From an uncultured Chloroflexota bacterium (lineage in GTDB: Bacteria; Chloroflexota; Anaerolineae; Anaerolineales; Villigracilaceae), in NCBI GenBank assembly GCA_903837815.1, contig CAILWD010000367.1, positions 1 through 12,631 of the forward strand: 12,631 nucleotides of DNA. The letters are read 5' to 3'. A program made the translations under genes and the position numbers. Under the pieces are notes generated by a model. That model did not search any database. It was not told the origin of the DNA and saw only the letters and a program-made list of their open reading frames with translations. This document shows positions 1-6,826 of this stretch, piece after piece (within the stretch, counting starts at the first letter, position 1; each line of letters begins with the position of its first letter).

Positions 1-576
1 GGCGGCGGCGTGTGTCAGGTCAGCACCACGTTGTTCCGCACCGTGTTCTACGCGGGCTTCCCCGTCGTCGAGCGTTATTCCCATGCCTACCGCGTGTCGT
101 ATTATGAAAAAACCATCAGCGGCGATGTCGATCCAAACCTGGCAGGTCTGGATGCGACAGTCTACTTCCCGCTTGTCGATTTCAAGTTCACCAACGACAC
201 CCCCTACTGGATGTTGATGGAGACCGATGTCAACGTCAGCGCGCGCACGCTTACCTGGAGGCTTTACTCCACCCCCGATGGTCGCAGCGTAACCTGGGAG
301 ACGACGGGGCCTGTCAATGTCGCGCCTCCGCCCAAACCTGTCTTCGAGGAAAATCCCGAATTGCAGGCAGACCAGATCAAGCAGGTGGATTACCCCGCCC
401 AGGGCGCGGACGTGGATGTCATGCGCACCGTCTGGCTCAATGGGCAAATCTACTTTACCGACCGCTTCCAGACTCATTACGAACCCTGGGCAGCCGTCTG
501 CCAGTATGGTCCCGGCACCGAAGACCCCATCAAAGCCGCCAAACGAGAGGAATTGTGCCTCGCGCCCGACGCATAA
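1..576 (+). CDS. VanW family protein, C-terminal part (5' end outside window)
   Basis: The reading frame is open from base 1 and ends with TAA at 574-576, giving 191 visible residues. It opens with GGGVCQVSTTLFRTVFYAGF and continues with an ERYSHAYRVSYYE block, the hallmark of the VanW domain. The GTG at base 10 lies inside that conserved motif and is not a start; the true start is upstream of the window. The domain seems to run to about visible residue 95 (TWRLYSTPDGR). A Pro-rich linker (109-114) follows, then a tail of about 65 residues with a G-x-x-V-x-V-x-R pattern (135-142) ending in YEPWAAVCQYGPG, as often seen after VanW domains. Family members are typically extracytoplasmic and linked to envelope processes; VanW of vancomycin-resistance clusters gave the name, but its biochemical role is not established, so resistance should not be inferred. 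It lies 37 nt upstream of the Trm112-like gene on the same strand. Confidence 0.88.
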   Translation, partial: GGGVCQVSTTLFRTVFYAGFPVVERYSHAYRVSYYEKTISGDVDPNLAGLDATVYFPLVDFKFTNDTPYWMLMETDVNVSARTLTWRLYSTPDGRSVTWETTGPVNVAPPPKPVFEENPELQADQIKQVDYPAQGADVDVMRTVWLNGQIYFTDRFQTHYEPWAAVCQYGPGTEDPIKAAKREELCLAPDA

Positions 577-581
577 TCAGA

Positions 582-590
582 TGGTACAAT
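582..590 (+). promoter_or_regulatory. Candidate extended -10 promoter for the Trm112-like gene
   Basis: TGGTACAAT fits an extended -10 element (TG-n-TACAAT, hexamer 585-590). It lies between the VanW stop and the ATG at 614. No good -35 is visible 16-18 nt upstream. Transcription would start near 597 and include the AGGAG at 604-608. It could give the Trm112-HEAT-LCP genes their own promoter. Confidence 0.4.
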
Positions 591-613
591 CTTTGCAAAA
601 AACAGGAGAAAAC

Positions 614-832
614 ATGGTCAAACCGGACTTGCTCGAAATTCTACGCTGCCCCCATTGCGTCCGCGAAAAGGGAGGTTTGCTGACTCTGCACCGCGACGCA
701 TGGCTCATCTGCCAGGATTGCGGGCGCAAATACCCAATTGTGGACGACATCCCCGTGATGCTGATTGACGAAGGCGATAAGTGGGTCAACACCGCGCAGG
801 ACGCGCTGCCCGTCCCGCCTCCTGCCAAATAG
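614..832 (+). CDS. Trm112-like small zinc-ribbon protein
   Basis: A 72-aa protein (MVKPDLLEILRCPHC...). It has the typical Trm112/YcaR layout: an N-terminal D-L-L-E-I-L-R-C-P-x-C motif (Cys12, Cys15), a second pair C-x-x-C (Cys33, Cys36), then the YPIVDDIPVML block. The four cysteines should bind one zinc. In eukaryotes and archaea Trm112 activates methyltransferases that act on tRNA, rRNA and release factors; the bacterial role is less clear. The start at 614 is chosen because AGGAG (604-608) precedes it by 5 nt and the homology starts there; the frame stays open further upstream, but that part only shadows the VanW gene. Its stop is followed after one base by the ATG of the HEAT-repeat gene, so the two are probably translationally coupled. 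The C-terminus ends PPPAK, as does the RsmD-like protein. Confidence 0.88.
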   Translation: MVKPDLLEILRCPHCVREKGGLLTLHRDAWLICQDCGRKYPIVDDIPVMLIDEGDKWVNTAQDALPVPPPAK

Positions 833-833
833 A

Positions 834-1397
834 ATGCAGGATTTGCTGAACGAACTAACCAGCGGCGACGACACCCGCGCCGAGGAAGCCATCCCCGCCC
901 TTGTCGAATTGGGCGCGGCGGCGATCCCGTCCCTGCTGGATTTGACCCGCGCCAAAGATGTGGACTCGCGCTGGTGGGCGGTTCGCGCCCTTGCGGCTTT
1001 TCCAGATGTCCAACCCGAAGATTTGATTCCGCTTCTGCGAGATTCCTCCCCCGAAGTCCGTTCCGCTGCCGCGTTAGCCCTGTGCAACCATCCTCATGAA
1101 AGCGCAATCAGCGAGTTGATTCGCCTTCTTTCAGATGAAGATTCTCTCACAGCGGGTTTGGCGGGGAATGCCCTTGCGCTCATCGGCGCCCCGTCTGTTT
1201 CCAGCCTGCTGGATGTGATGGAAAATTCGACCGCCGGCGTTAAAATCCTGGCTTTGCGCGCGCTGGCAGAAATCCGCGATCACCGCGCCATTCCGCTGAT
1301 GATGAAATGCATGGGCGACGAGTCGGCGCTTTTACGATATTGGGCGCAGGAAGGTTTGACACGTCTTGGGCTTGATATGGTATATGTTAAGCCCTGA
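834..1397 (+). CDS. HEAT-repeat protein
   Basis: A 187-aa protein made almost entirely of HEAT/PBS-lyase-type helical repeats of about 30 residues: AEEAIPALVELG, DSRWWAVRALAAF, SPEVRSAAALALCNH, SLTAGLAGNALALIG, GVKILALRALAEI and SALLRYWAQEGLTRLG. Such alpha-solenoids are protein-protein scaffolds; no catalytic motif, signal peptide or membrane segment is visible. The start at 834 (MQDLLNEL) is preferred over an in-frame ATG 69 nt upstream because the upstream 23 residues shadow the Trm112-like gene. The ATG sits one base after that gene's stop with no clear Shine-Dalgarno, which suggests coupled translation and perhaps related function. A role as partner of the Trm112-like protein is speculation. 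The LCP gene follows after 13 nt. Confidence 0.85.
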   Translation: MQDLLNELTSGDDTRAEEAIPALVELGAAAIPSLLDLTRAKDVDSRWWAVRALAAFPDVQPEDLIPLLRDSSPEVRSAAALALCNHPHESAISELIRLLSDEDSLTAGLAGNALALIGAPSVSSLLDVMENSTAGVKILALRALAEIRDHRAIPLMMKCMGDESALLRYWAQEGLTRLGLDMVYVKP

Positions 1398-1410
1398 GGT
1401 GAATTAGAGA

Positions 1411-2868
1411 ATGAAAAATTTCGAGTTTTTGCAAAACATAAAATTCCCCAAATTCAGTTTTTCACTGGTTGGGAAAGTCGTCTTTTGGGTGGTGACTGTG
1501 GGCCTGGCAATTGCCGCCTTTCTCTACGCTCGCGATTTCACTGCTTGTTGGAATTTAACGGGCCTGCCCGGCATCTCTCCTGCCAACTGCGGCGCTTCGG
1601 GCGCTCTTGAGCAATTCAACCCGGAAGGCACGCCCATTGCGCCGGATGAACTTGCAACCCTGCCTACACCGGCAGTGGCTGTCCCCGAATTGGACCTGCC
1701 TCCCACCTGGGACGGAGCCAGCCGCATCAATATGCTTTTCATCGGATTGGACTATGCCGACTGGCGCGAAGGCGAAGGGCCGCCGCGCTCTGATACGATG
1801 ATCCTCTTCACGGTTGACCCGATTTCCAAGACCGCCGGCATGTTATCCATTCCCCGCGATTTGTGGGTCAATATCCCCGGCTTTGGGTACAGCCGTATTA
1901 ATACAGCCTACCCGAGCGGCGAAGGGGCGCAACTTCCCGGCGGCGGGCCAGGTCTCGCCATGAAGACAGTAGAGCAGGTCGTTGGCGTTCCGGTTCATTA
2001 CTATGCCCAGATCGATTTCGAAACCTTTGTTAATCTGATCAACATGCTCGGTTGCATTACCGTCACTCCTGAAGAGGATTTGATTCTTGATCGCGTGGGA
2101 AGCGGCCCGGACCATGTCAAGATCAAGGCGGGCGGTGAGCGCGAACTTTGCGGTTGGAAGGTTTTGGCATATGCCCGCACTCGCAAGACCCAGGGCGGTG
2201 ACACAGACCGCTCGCGCCGTCAGCAGCAGGTGATTTTTGCCCTGCAAGAAAAAATCTTCGACCCCGAAAACTTCTCCACCCTCATCGCGCAAGCGCCAGA
2301 TATGTATTACCAGCTTCAAAACGGCATTCACACCAACATGCCATTCGAAGACGCGCTCAAACTGGCTATGCTTGGCAGAGACATCTCCCCGGGGAATATT
2401 AAGACAGGAATTATCGACACCAGCATGGTGACATTCGAAAATACCGTCCTCGCCGGGCAGGCTGCCAGCGTGATGAAACCAATGGCAGATAAAATTCGCG
2501 TCCTGCGTGACGATATTTTCACCACCGGTGGAGCGCTCAGCCCCATTGCCCAGGGTGACGCCCCCGCACTCATGCGCGCCGAGGAAGCCCGCGTGCGTAT
2601 TGCGGATGGGACTTTTACCCCCGGCCTTGACCAACGCGCCGGGCTCTTCTTCCAATCTCAGGGCATGAACGTAACCGAAGTCGGCGCGGCAGATGCTGTG
2701 TACGCCCAGACCACTGTCGTCGTCTATGGCCCCAAACTCTATACCCTGCGCTACCTGCAAAGCACATTTGGCATTTCGCAGAACCAGATTAAGTTTAATC
2801 CAGACCCCGCCTCAACGGTCGATGTCGAAATCCGCATTGGCTCCGACCTGGCGGGGGCAATCCCCTAA
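1411..2868 (+). CDS. LCP (LytR-CpsA-Psr) family protein with LytR_C tail
   Basis: A 485-aa protein. LCP enzymes transfer glycopolymers from a polyprenyl-pyrophosphate carrier to peptidoglycan or other acceptors outside the membrane. A short cytoplasmic N-terminus precedes one transmembrane helix (about 20-40), a linker with TPAVAVP, and the LCP domain from about 105 (INMLFIGLDY). Family residues are visible: R126 and D128 (PPRSDTMILF), R149-D150 (SIPRDLWVNIP) and the RTRKTQGGDTDRSRRQQQ stretch (256-273). The C-terminus (about 390-482) fits the LytR_C domain, starting ARVRIADGTFTPGLDQRAG. The ATG at 1411 has a good Shine-Dalgarno, GAGGTGA at 1396-1402, overlapping the stop of the HEAT gene. 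Total length fits LCP proteins with the extra domain. In this organism the transferred polymer is unknown; the surface-glycan genes on the opposite strand make a link plausible. Confidence 0.92.
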   Translation: MKNFEFLQNIKFPKFSFSLVGKVVFWVVTVGLAIAAFLYARDFTACWNLTGLPGISPANCGASGALEQFNPEGTPIAPDELATLPTPAVAVPELDLPPTWDGASRINMLFIGLDYADWREGEGPPRSDTMILFTVDPISKTAGMLSIPRDLWVNIPGFGYSRINTAYPSGEGAQLPGGGPGLAMKTVEQVVGVPVHYYAQIDFETFVNLINMLGCITVTPEEDLILDRVGSGPDHVKIKAGGERELCGWKVLAYARTRKTQGGDTDRSRRQQQVIFALQEKIFDPENFSTLIAQAPDMYYQLQNGIHTNMPFEDALKLAMLGRDISPGNIKTGIIDTSMVTFENTVLAGQAASVMKPMADKIRVLRDDIFTTGGALSPIAQGDAPALMRAEEARVRIADGTFTPGLDQRAGLFFQSQGMNVTEVGAADAVYAQTTVVVYGPKLYTLRYLQSTFGISQNQIKFNPDPASTVDVEIRIGSDLAGAIP

Positions 2869-2888
2869 CCTCGGCAATAGCCAAATTC

Positions 2889-2923
2889 AAAAGCGCCTCC
2901 CAAATGACAGGAGGCGCTTTTTT
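2889..2923. terminator. Bidirectional rho-independent terminator
   Basis: AAAAGCGCCTCC (2889-2900) pairs perfectly with GGAGGCGCTTTT (2910-2921) around a 9-nt loop. A run of six T (2918-2923) serves the plus strand (end of the LCP gene), and the A-run at 2888-2891 gives a short U-tract for the minus strand. It lies between the converging LCP and DUF4342 genes and probably ends both transcripts. Confidence 0.9.
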
Positions 2924-2947
2924 ATAAAATATGGAATAACCGGTTAT

Positions 2948-3196
2948 TTATTCCTGTTTCTCCACCACGATGGTGGCTTCTGTCAGCAGGGCGGCGATGG
3001 CGCCGATGGCGGCAAGTTGCGGGGCGATTAACGCTCCCACCACGCCAAAGGTCATGGGGATTTCCACCAGCGTTTTTCCTTCCTTGTCCTTGATGATGAC
3101 CTTGCGGATGTTCCCCTCGTGGAAGAGTTCCTTGATCTTGGCAACGACTTTTTCGCCTTCCACTTTGAATTCTTCAGTGTGATAGTTTTCGGGCAT
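2948..3196 (-). CDS. DUF4342 domain-containing protein
   Basis: An 82-aa protein, MPENYHTEEFKVEGEKVV.... It matches the DUF4342 pattern throughout: F-K-V-E-G-E-K-V-V-A-K-I-K-E-L, then HEGNIRKVIIKDKEGKTLVEIPMTFGVVGALIAPQ as consecutive conserved blocks, and a hydrophobic AAIGAIAALL segment (about 60-73) that may touch the membrane. The function of the family is unknown. The ATG at 3196 is chosen over a GTG at 3208 because GGAGGT (3202-3207) would be its Shine-Dalgarno. It is the last gene of the long minus-strand array, 23 nt after the RsmD-like gene, and is followed by the terminator at 2889-2923. The strong ribosome binding site, against the coupled starts upstream, suggests it is translated independently and perhaps at a higher level. 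Confidence 0.85.
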   Translation of the reverse strand: MPENYHTEEFKVEGEKVVAKIKELFHEGNIRKVIIKDKEGKTLVEIPMTFGVVGALIAPQLAAIGAIAALLTEATIVVEKQE

Positions 3197-3219
3197 GGTT
3201 ACCTCCACACAGTATTACG

Positions 3220-3795
3220 TTATTTGGCTGGCGGCGGTTGCTGAATTTGGTCATAGAAAAGGAGCAGCGTGCTCCCGTATTTTCTTTGCTCGGTCTCTTC
3301 AAGATTTTCCAGCGCGACTTCCTTGTATTCCAGCGGGTCGATCTGGACAATCACGGTCCCCGTCTCTGACAGCCAGCCGATGTTTTCATCGACCAGGCTC
3401 AGGGCGCGGCTCCACATCTCGTGGTACTGCGGCGGCGCGATGTAAATGAACTCGAATTTCCTGCCGGGCTGCGCGCTTAACATGCTGAACGCATCGCCTT
3501 TGCGCACTTCCGCCAGTTTGGAAAATCCGCAATGCTCCACGTTTTCCCGGATGGTCTCCACCGGGGCGCGGTTCAAATCGGTGAAGCGCACGAATGCCGC
3601 GCCGCGACTCAATGCTTCGATGCCAATTGCGCCCGTGCCGCCGAACAAATCCCACCAGTTCGAGTCGATGACATCCCCGGCGAGGATGTTAAACAAGGCT
3701 TCCTTGACTCGATCCATTACGGGGCGGGTAGTGTCGCCCGGCACCGATTTCAGCCGCCTGCCGCGCGCGCTTCCGGCTATCACTCGCAGGCTCAT
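3220..3795 (-). CDS. rsmD: RsmD-family RNA methyltransferase (16S rRNA G966 type) with altered catalytic motif
   Basis: A 191-aa protein of normal length for RsmD, which methylates N2 of G966 in 16S rRNA using SAM. The N-terminal signature is clear: RVIAGSARGRRL (4-15) and TRPVMDRVKEALFNIL (23-38). The SAM motif is DLFGGTGAIGIEALSRGA (49-66), followed by an acidic residue in FTDLNR. The position that normally reads D/N-P-P-F/Y reads A-P-P-Q here (120-123, in FIYIAPPQYHEMW), so the usual catalytic Asp/Asn is missing. The ATG at 3795 overlaps the stop of the UroD-like gene (ATGA, 3792-3795); the frame stays open upstream only as a shadow of that gene. The C-terminus is QQPPPAK. Identification as the RsmD family is firm; the exact activity is less certain because of the motif. 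Confidence 0.85.
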   Translation of the reverse strand: MSLRVIAGSARGRRLKSVPGDTTRPVMDRVKEALFNILAGDVIDSNWWDLFGGTGAIGIEALSRGAAFVRFTDLNRAPVETIRENVEHCGFSKLAEVRKGDAFSMLSAQPGRKFEFIYIAPPQYHEMWSRALSLVDENIGWLSETGTVIVQIDPLEYKEVALENLEETEQRKYGSTLLLFYDQIQQPPPAK

Positions 3796-4787
3796 TCCTT
3801 CCCCGCATTTGCGCCGCGCGCGCTTTCCAACGCCGCCAGGTAATTCCCGTGCGCCGCGGTGATCGGGACGACGCATCCCGTTCCGAGGATGAAATGTCGC
3901 CCGTTTGCCTGCCGAATGGCGTCCGCCGCTTCTTCGCACACTTTGGCTTGGTCTCCCAAAACGAGGGTATCCTGCCGCAAACCTCCGCACAGAGTCCCTT
4001 TGAAGAGAGTTCTTGCTTCTGCCAGTGAGGGGTAGGTTTCACGGTCATGCCAGTTGACGATCTGGAAGTTGAACAGCCGCAGCAGCGAAAAGAAGATGCC
4101 CTTTCCGTGCAGGTGGATCATATTGCACCACAGGTCTCCGGTTTCTTCCAGCGCCTGCTGGTCGTACGGTAATGCGAAGGTCTTATATTCGTTCAACTCC
4201 ATGATTTCCGCCTGAGCATGTTGGACGGCGTAGAAAATTCCATCAATGCCCGTTTCGCGGGCGGCTTCGATGAATCTCGTGGTGGTCTTGGCGATGGCAT
4301 CCAGCCCCTTCATCACGGCTTCGGGGTGTTTCTGCAAGTGGGCAAGCAGGGTTTCATTGCCGGCTAGATTCTTCGCCTGTGACAGCGGATTGAAAATCGT
4401 TTGGATGATGGGCGTCTCGGCGGGGAGATTCTTTTTTAGCAGGCGCAGGCAATATAACTGACCCGCCAGATGGGGGGAAGCGGGATCAAGCGGCTTGAGT
4501 TTTTCCCAGTCTTCGGGCTTGTGGATGACGCGCTTCGTGTAGCGACGTGAGCCTTCCGCGTCGCCCATCCACTGGTCATCCACGCCCCAGTCTTTGACCG
4601 CGAAGGAGGAGGCGGGAGTCACTTTAACGATATCAAAATCATAGGTGGATTGAAAATGCAAAGTGGACGCCGCCAGACTTTCGGGATTTTGGTCGTCCAC
4701 GGGGAAGTGCCGCCAGAGCGCAATGGGTGTGCGGTCTGGGACTTCGCCGCTCAAACAGGCTTGGATTCGTTCTTTGTGCGTGGTCAT
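3792..4787 (-). CDS. Uroporphyrinogen decarboxylase (UroD/MtaA) family protein, probably not HemE
   Basis: A 331-aa protein. The fold is recognisable from the start (HKERIQACLSGEVPDRTPIALWRHFPV), the IDGIFYAVQHA strand region (181-191), MIHLHGKG (223-230) and the end ILGTGCVVPITAAHGNY (300-316), equivalent to the C-x-V-P-x-x-T-P block of this family. True HemE has an R-Q-A-G-R motif near the N-terminus that binds substrate carboxylates; here it is L-W-R-H-F-P. In MtaA/MtbA-type corrinoid methyltransferases zinc is held by H-x-C plus a distal Cys; here one sees H225-L-H227-G and C305. It is therefore better called a UroD-superfamily enzyme of unknown substrate, perhaps a methyl-transfer or corrinoid-linked enzyme, than a haem-synthesis gene. 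It starts on the stop of the glycosyltransferase gene (ATGA, 4784-4787) and ends on the start of rsmD. No other haem or corrinoid gene is in the window. Confidence 0.8.
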   Translation of the reverse strand: MTTHKERIQACLSGEVPDRTPIALWRHFPVDDQNPESLAASTLHFQSTYDFDIVKVTPASSFAVKDWGVDDQWMGDAEGSRRYTKRVIHKPEDWEKLKPLDPASPHLAGQLYCLRLLKKNLPAETPIIQTIFNPLSQAKNLAGNETLLAHLQKHPEAVMKGLDAIAKTTTRFIEAARETGIDGIFYAVQHAQAEIMELNEYKTFALPYDQQALEETGDLWCNMIHLHGKGIFFSLLRLFNFQIVNWHDRETYPSLAEARTLFKGTLCGGLRQDTLVLGDQAKVCEEAADAIRQANGRHFILGTGCVVPITAAHGNYLAALESARGANAGKE

Positions 4788-6349
4788 GGGATTTGTTTTA
4801 TCTCACAGAATATGGCATGGTTTCGTTCGATTTGGAAGACGATGGGAGCGTCCTTGAAAGTCTTGAGGTCTTCGTTGGCGCGGGTGTTGACCAATACGAA
4901 ATCTCCGCTTTGAATTTGCCCAAACTCGGTGCGGTAATTGCGGATAACCATGCCTTCGCCTGCATAATATTCCGCGATGTATGGCTCGCGTTTGACGAAT
5001 AGGTTTGCCCCGGGCGGCGCGTCGAAGGATTCGACGGCTTCCTTGTAGCAGGTTAACCAGTAGTCTGTCTCGTAGCGGCGGAATGGGTTGGCTGCCAGCG
5101 AATTGTAATACGCATATTCGTAAGGATGCAATTGAATGAAGCCGTAAATTCCGGGGGCAAGCAGCAGCAAGGTCGGCAGGATTGCAGACCAGCGGGACTT
5201 GGAGATCTCGAATATTTTGTCGAAGGCAAATCCCGCGAAGATGAAGAGCGGGGGAAGGATAAAAAGAAAGTGACGATAGCCATCGTACATCGGCGGTTTG
5301 CGGACGAGGACGTAGGCGAAAGGAATCAGAAACCAGAAGAGCAGTAAAAAGTAATCGGTGAGCAGCGTCCAGTTGTCGGTGCGGAGGGTTTTGAGTTGTT
5401 TCCAGAAGGCGAGGAAGATTCCAGTCAGAAAAAGCGGGAGAACAGGTTCTGTCAGGGTTAATCCCAAAAGGACGGGAAGGTAGCGACGCGGGAGTTCGTC
5501 GGCGCGGTAGAGTTGCCCGTTGAACAACACCTGCAATTGGGTCGGGTTGTCAGACATGAAGCCGAAGACTTCGATGAATTTCTGAATCGGATTTGTCCAC
5601 AGGTAGGGCCAGAGGGCGAGGGAAACCAGCAGGCTGATGACGGCGTACCATGCGAGGCGTTTGAGGGTGTTGGCGTTGAAACGGGTCAGGGCATAAATCC
5701 CGACCAGCAGCCCCGCCAGCGGTCCCAGCACGCGGATGGAGGTTGCGGCGCCGAGAAAGAAAGCGGCAGGCAGAAGGGGTTTCAAAAAAAACTTCGCGTT
5801 TTTTGCGTCTTCGCGGTGAATATTTTTAGGCTCGTTCAGTTTGTCTACCATCTCGAAACCGAAGCAAACCGCGCCGAGGAAGAAGACCAAAAAAGATGGG
5901 TCTTTGGGGTTGATGAAGGCATGTCCCCACAAGAGCGGTTGCAAGGCAAAGAGGGTAGAGGCGGCAAGCGCGGCGGACTCGTTCATCCAGCGTTTGGCGA
6001 GTCGATGAAAGAGATACACCCCCAGTTGGAATGTGAGGAAGTTGACCAGATGCCAGGCTGAGGCATTGTCTGCGCCGAGGGTTTCGATGACCGAGACAAT
6101 CGGTTGGGCTAGGATGATGTAGGCGGGTCCGCGATTGGCGTGGTCTGTGCCGCTGATGCCGTAGGCGTTTTCCAGGTTGAAGTTCCCACTGGCCCACTCG
6201 CGTGGTGAGTAGGCGTACCCGAGGGCGTTGGCGTAATCGTAAAAAAGCGGCTCGTCCCAGGACAAGCCGTAATTCTGAAATGTGAACACGCCAACCAAAA
6301 GGTTGATGATGAGCAGAATTAGGATGGGGTGTTGACGGATTTTATGCAC
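4784..6349 (-). CDS. GT-C membrane glycosyltransferase (GT39/ArnT-like)
   Basis: A 521-aa polytopic membrane protein. After the first helix (about 8-25) comes S-W-D-E-P (30-34); an acidic pair in the first outer loop is the usual metal/catalytic site of PMT/ArnT-type enzymes, which use polyprenyl-phosphate sugars. It also has ALQPLLWGHAFINPKD (135-150), typical of this group, and about ten further hydrophobic helices. The last 100 residues form a soluble extracytoplasmic domain (HPYEYAYYNSLAANPF...). The start is GTG (6347-6349), 3 nt after the thioesterase stop, with no clear Shine-Dalgarno; a hydrophobic helix follows at once, which supports it. Oddity: a polar stretch I177-HREDAKNAKFF-188 lies in a loop between helices and looks repeat-derived (see the repeat entry). 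With the SDR and GtrA genes upstream it suggests glycosylation of a surface polymer, lipid or protein. The sugar and acceptor cannot be told. Confidence 0.85.
   Translation of the reverse strand: MHKIRQHPILILLIINLLVGVFTFQNYGLSWDEPLFYDYANALGYAYSPREWASGNFNLENAYGISGTDHANRGPAYIILAQPIVSVIETLGADNASAWHLVNFLTFQLGVYLFHRLAKRWMNESAALAASTLFALQPLLWGHAFINPKDPSFLVFFLGAVCFGFEMVDKLNEPKNIHREDAKNAKFFLKPLLPAAFFLGAATSIRVLGPLAGLLVGIYALTRFNANTLKRLAWYAVISLLVSLALWPYLWTNPIQKFIEVFGFMSDNPTQLQVLFNGQLYRADELPRRYLPVLLGLTLTEPVLPLFLTGIFLAFWKQLKTLRTDNWTLLTDYFLLLFWFLIPFAYVLVRKPPMYDGYRHFLFILPPLFIFAGFAFDKIFEISKSRWSAILPTLLLLAPGIYGFIQLHPYEYAYYNSLAANPFRRYETDYWLTCYKEAVESFDAPPGANLFVKREPYIAEYYAGEGMVIRNYRTEFGQIQSGDFVLVNTRANEDLKTFKDAPIVFQIERNHAIFCEIKQIP
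5792..5820 (-). repeat. Dispersed 'HREDAKNAKF'-type repeat inside a coding region
   Basis: Read on the minus strand these 29 bases contain TTCACCGCGAAGACGC and then AAAAAACGCGAAG, encoding I-H-R-E-D-A-K-N-A-K-F in frame. The internal unit CGCGAAG occurs twice. Peptides of the form HREDAK(N/S)AKFF are, to my knowledge, a common translated by-product of a short dispersed repeat in several environmental phyla. Here it sits in frame within a membrane-protein loop. Calling it a repeat is from memory of the pattern; only one copy is in this window. Confidence 0.55.
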
Positions 6350-6352
6350 AGG

Positions 6353-6826
6353 TTATTTTTGCGAAATGCGGTGTGTCTGGCGTTTTTTCGCCTGTTCCAT
6401 TCGCTCGCGGTCTTCGTCAGTTTCGGCAATCAGCGGTGGGACGGCGGCAGGGTTGCCGTTATCGTCCAAGCCGACGTACACGAGATAGGCGGTGTTGGTG
6501 TGGGTGCGTTCGCCTGTGACGGGATTCTCCGCAACCACCTGCACTTCGGCTTCCATCGAGGTGCGCCCGGTGTAGGTTACTTCGGCATTGAGGATGATGA
6601 GGTCGCCAATTTTGATGGGTTCGCGGAAGACGAGCGAATCCACGGCGACGGTGACCACCCGTTTTTGGGCGTGGCGCATACAGGCAAGTGCGCCCGCCTC
6701 ATCTGCCAGTTTCATAATCCAGCCGCCATGCACGTTGCCATAATTGTTGGCATGTTCGGGCTGCATTAATTGGGCGATGCTGATGCGCGAGGCGCGGGAG
6801 GTTTTGGGTGTGGAAGCTTTTGTCAT
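6353..6826 (-). CDS. Acyl-CoA thioesterase, hotdog fold (YciA/ACOT type)
   Basis: A 157-aa protein with one hotdog domain that hydrolyses acyl-CoA to free acid and CoA in the cytoplasm. The signature is QPEHANNYGNVHGGWIMKLA (22-41) followed by D-E-A-G: the N-x-x-G-x-x-x-G-G-x(7)-D pattern (N28, D42) of YciA/ACOT-type enzymes carries the catalytic Asn and Asp. The remaining strands are clear (VTVAVDSLVFREPIKIGDLI, then YTGRTSMEAEVQVVAEN). The N-terminal 15 residues are Ser/Thr/Lys-rich and the C-terminus is a charged helix (DEDRERMEQAKKRQ). The ATG overlaps the stop of the upstream 126-aa gene in TGATG (6824-6828), and the glycosyltransferase begins 3 nt after its stop. The acyl substrate is unknown; the placement among glycan genes may be only operon packing. 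Confidence 0.9.
   Translation of the reverse strand: MTKASTPKTSRASRISIAQLMQPEHANNYGNVHGGWIMKLADEAGALACMRHAQKRVVTVAVDSLVFREPIKIGDLIILNAEVTYTGRTSMEAEVQVVAENPVTGERTHTNTAYLVYVGLDDNGNPAAVPPLIAETDEDRERMEQAKKRQTHRISQK

Noticed and set aside
1..576. Vancomycin-resistance determinant
   Set aside because: The VanW domain is common in bacteria without resistance clusters, and no vanA/H/X/S/R-type genes are present.
317..613. 99-codon upstream extension of the Trm112-like protein
   Set aside because: It overlaps the VanW coding region, is Pro/Ser/Arg-rich like a shadow frame, and a proper ribosome binding site marks the ATG at 614.
1843..2760. 305-codon open frame on the minus strand opposite the LCP gene
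   Set aside because: It lies wholly antisense to a gene with a clear family, signature residues and ribosome binding site. Its translation shows no recognisable motif and looks like a codon-bias shadow.
3796..3990. 65-codon N-terminal extension of the RsmD-like protein
   Set aside because: It overlaps the UroD-like gene in another frame and has no RsmD homology. The ATG at 3795 gives the normal family length.
3792..4787. Haem-biosynthesis gene hemE
   Set aside because: The N-terminal R-Q-A-G-R motif is absent and no other haem genes are nearby, so only the superfamily can be claimed.
5513..6061. 182-codon plus-strand frame opposite the glycosyltransferase
   Set aside because: Antisense to a well-supported membrane protein. 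Its Gln/Glu/Gly-rich translation is what hydrophobic codons give in reverse.
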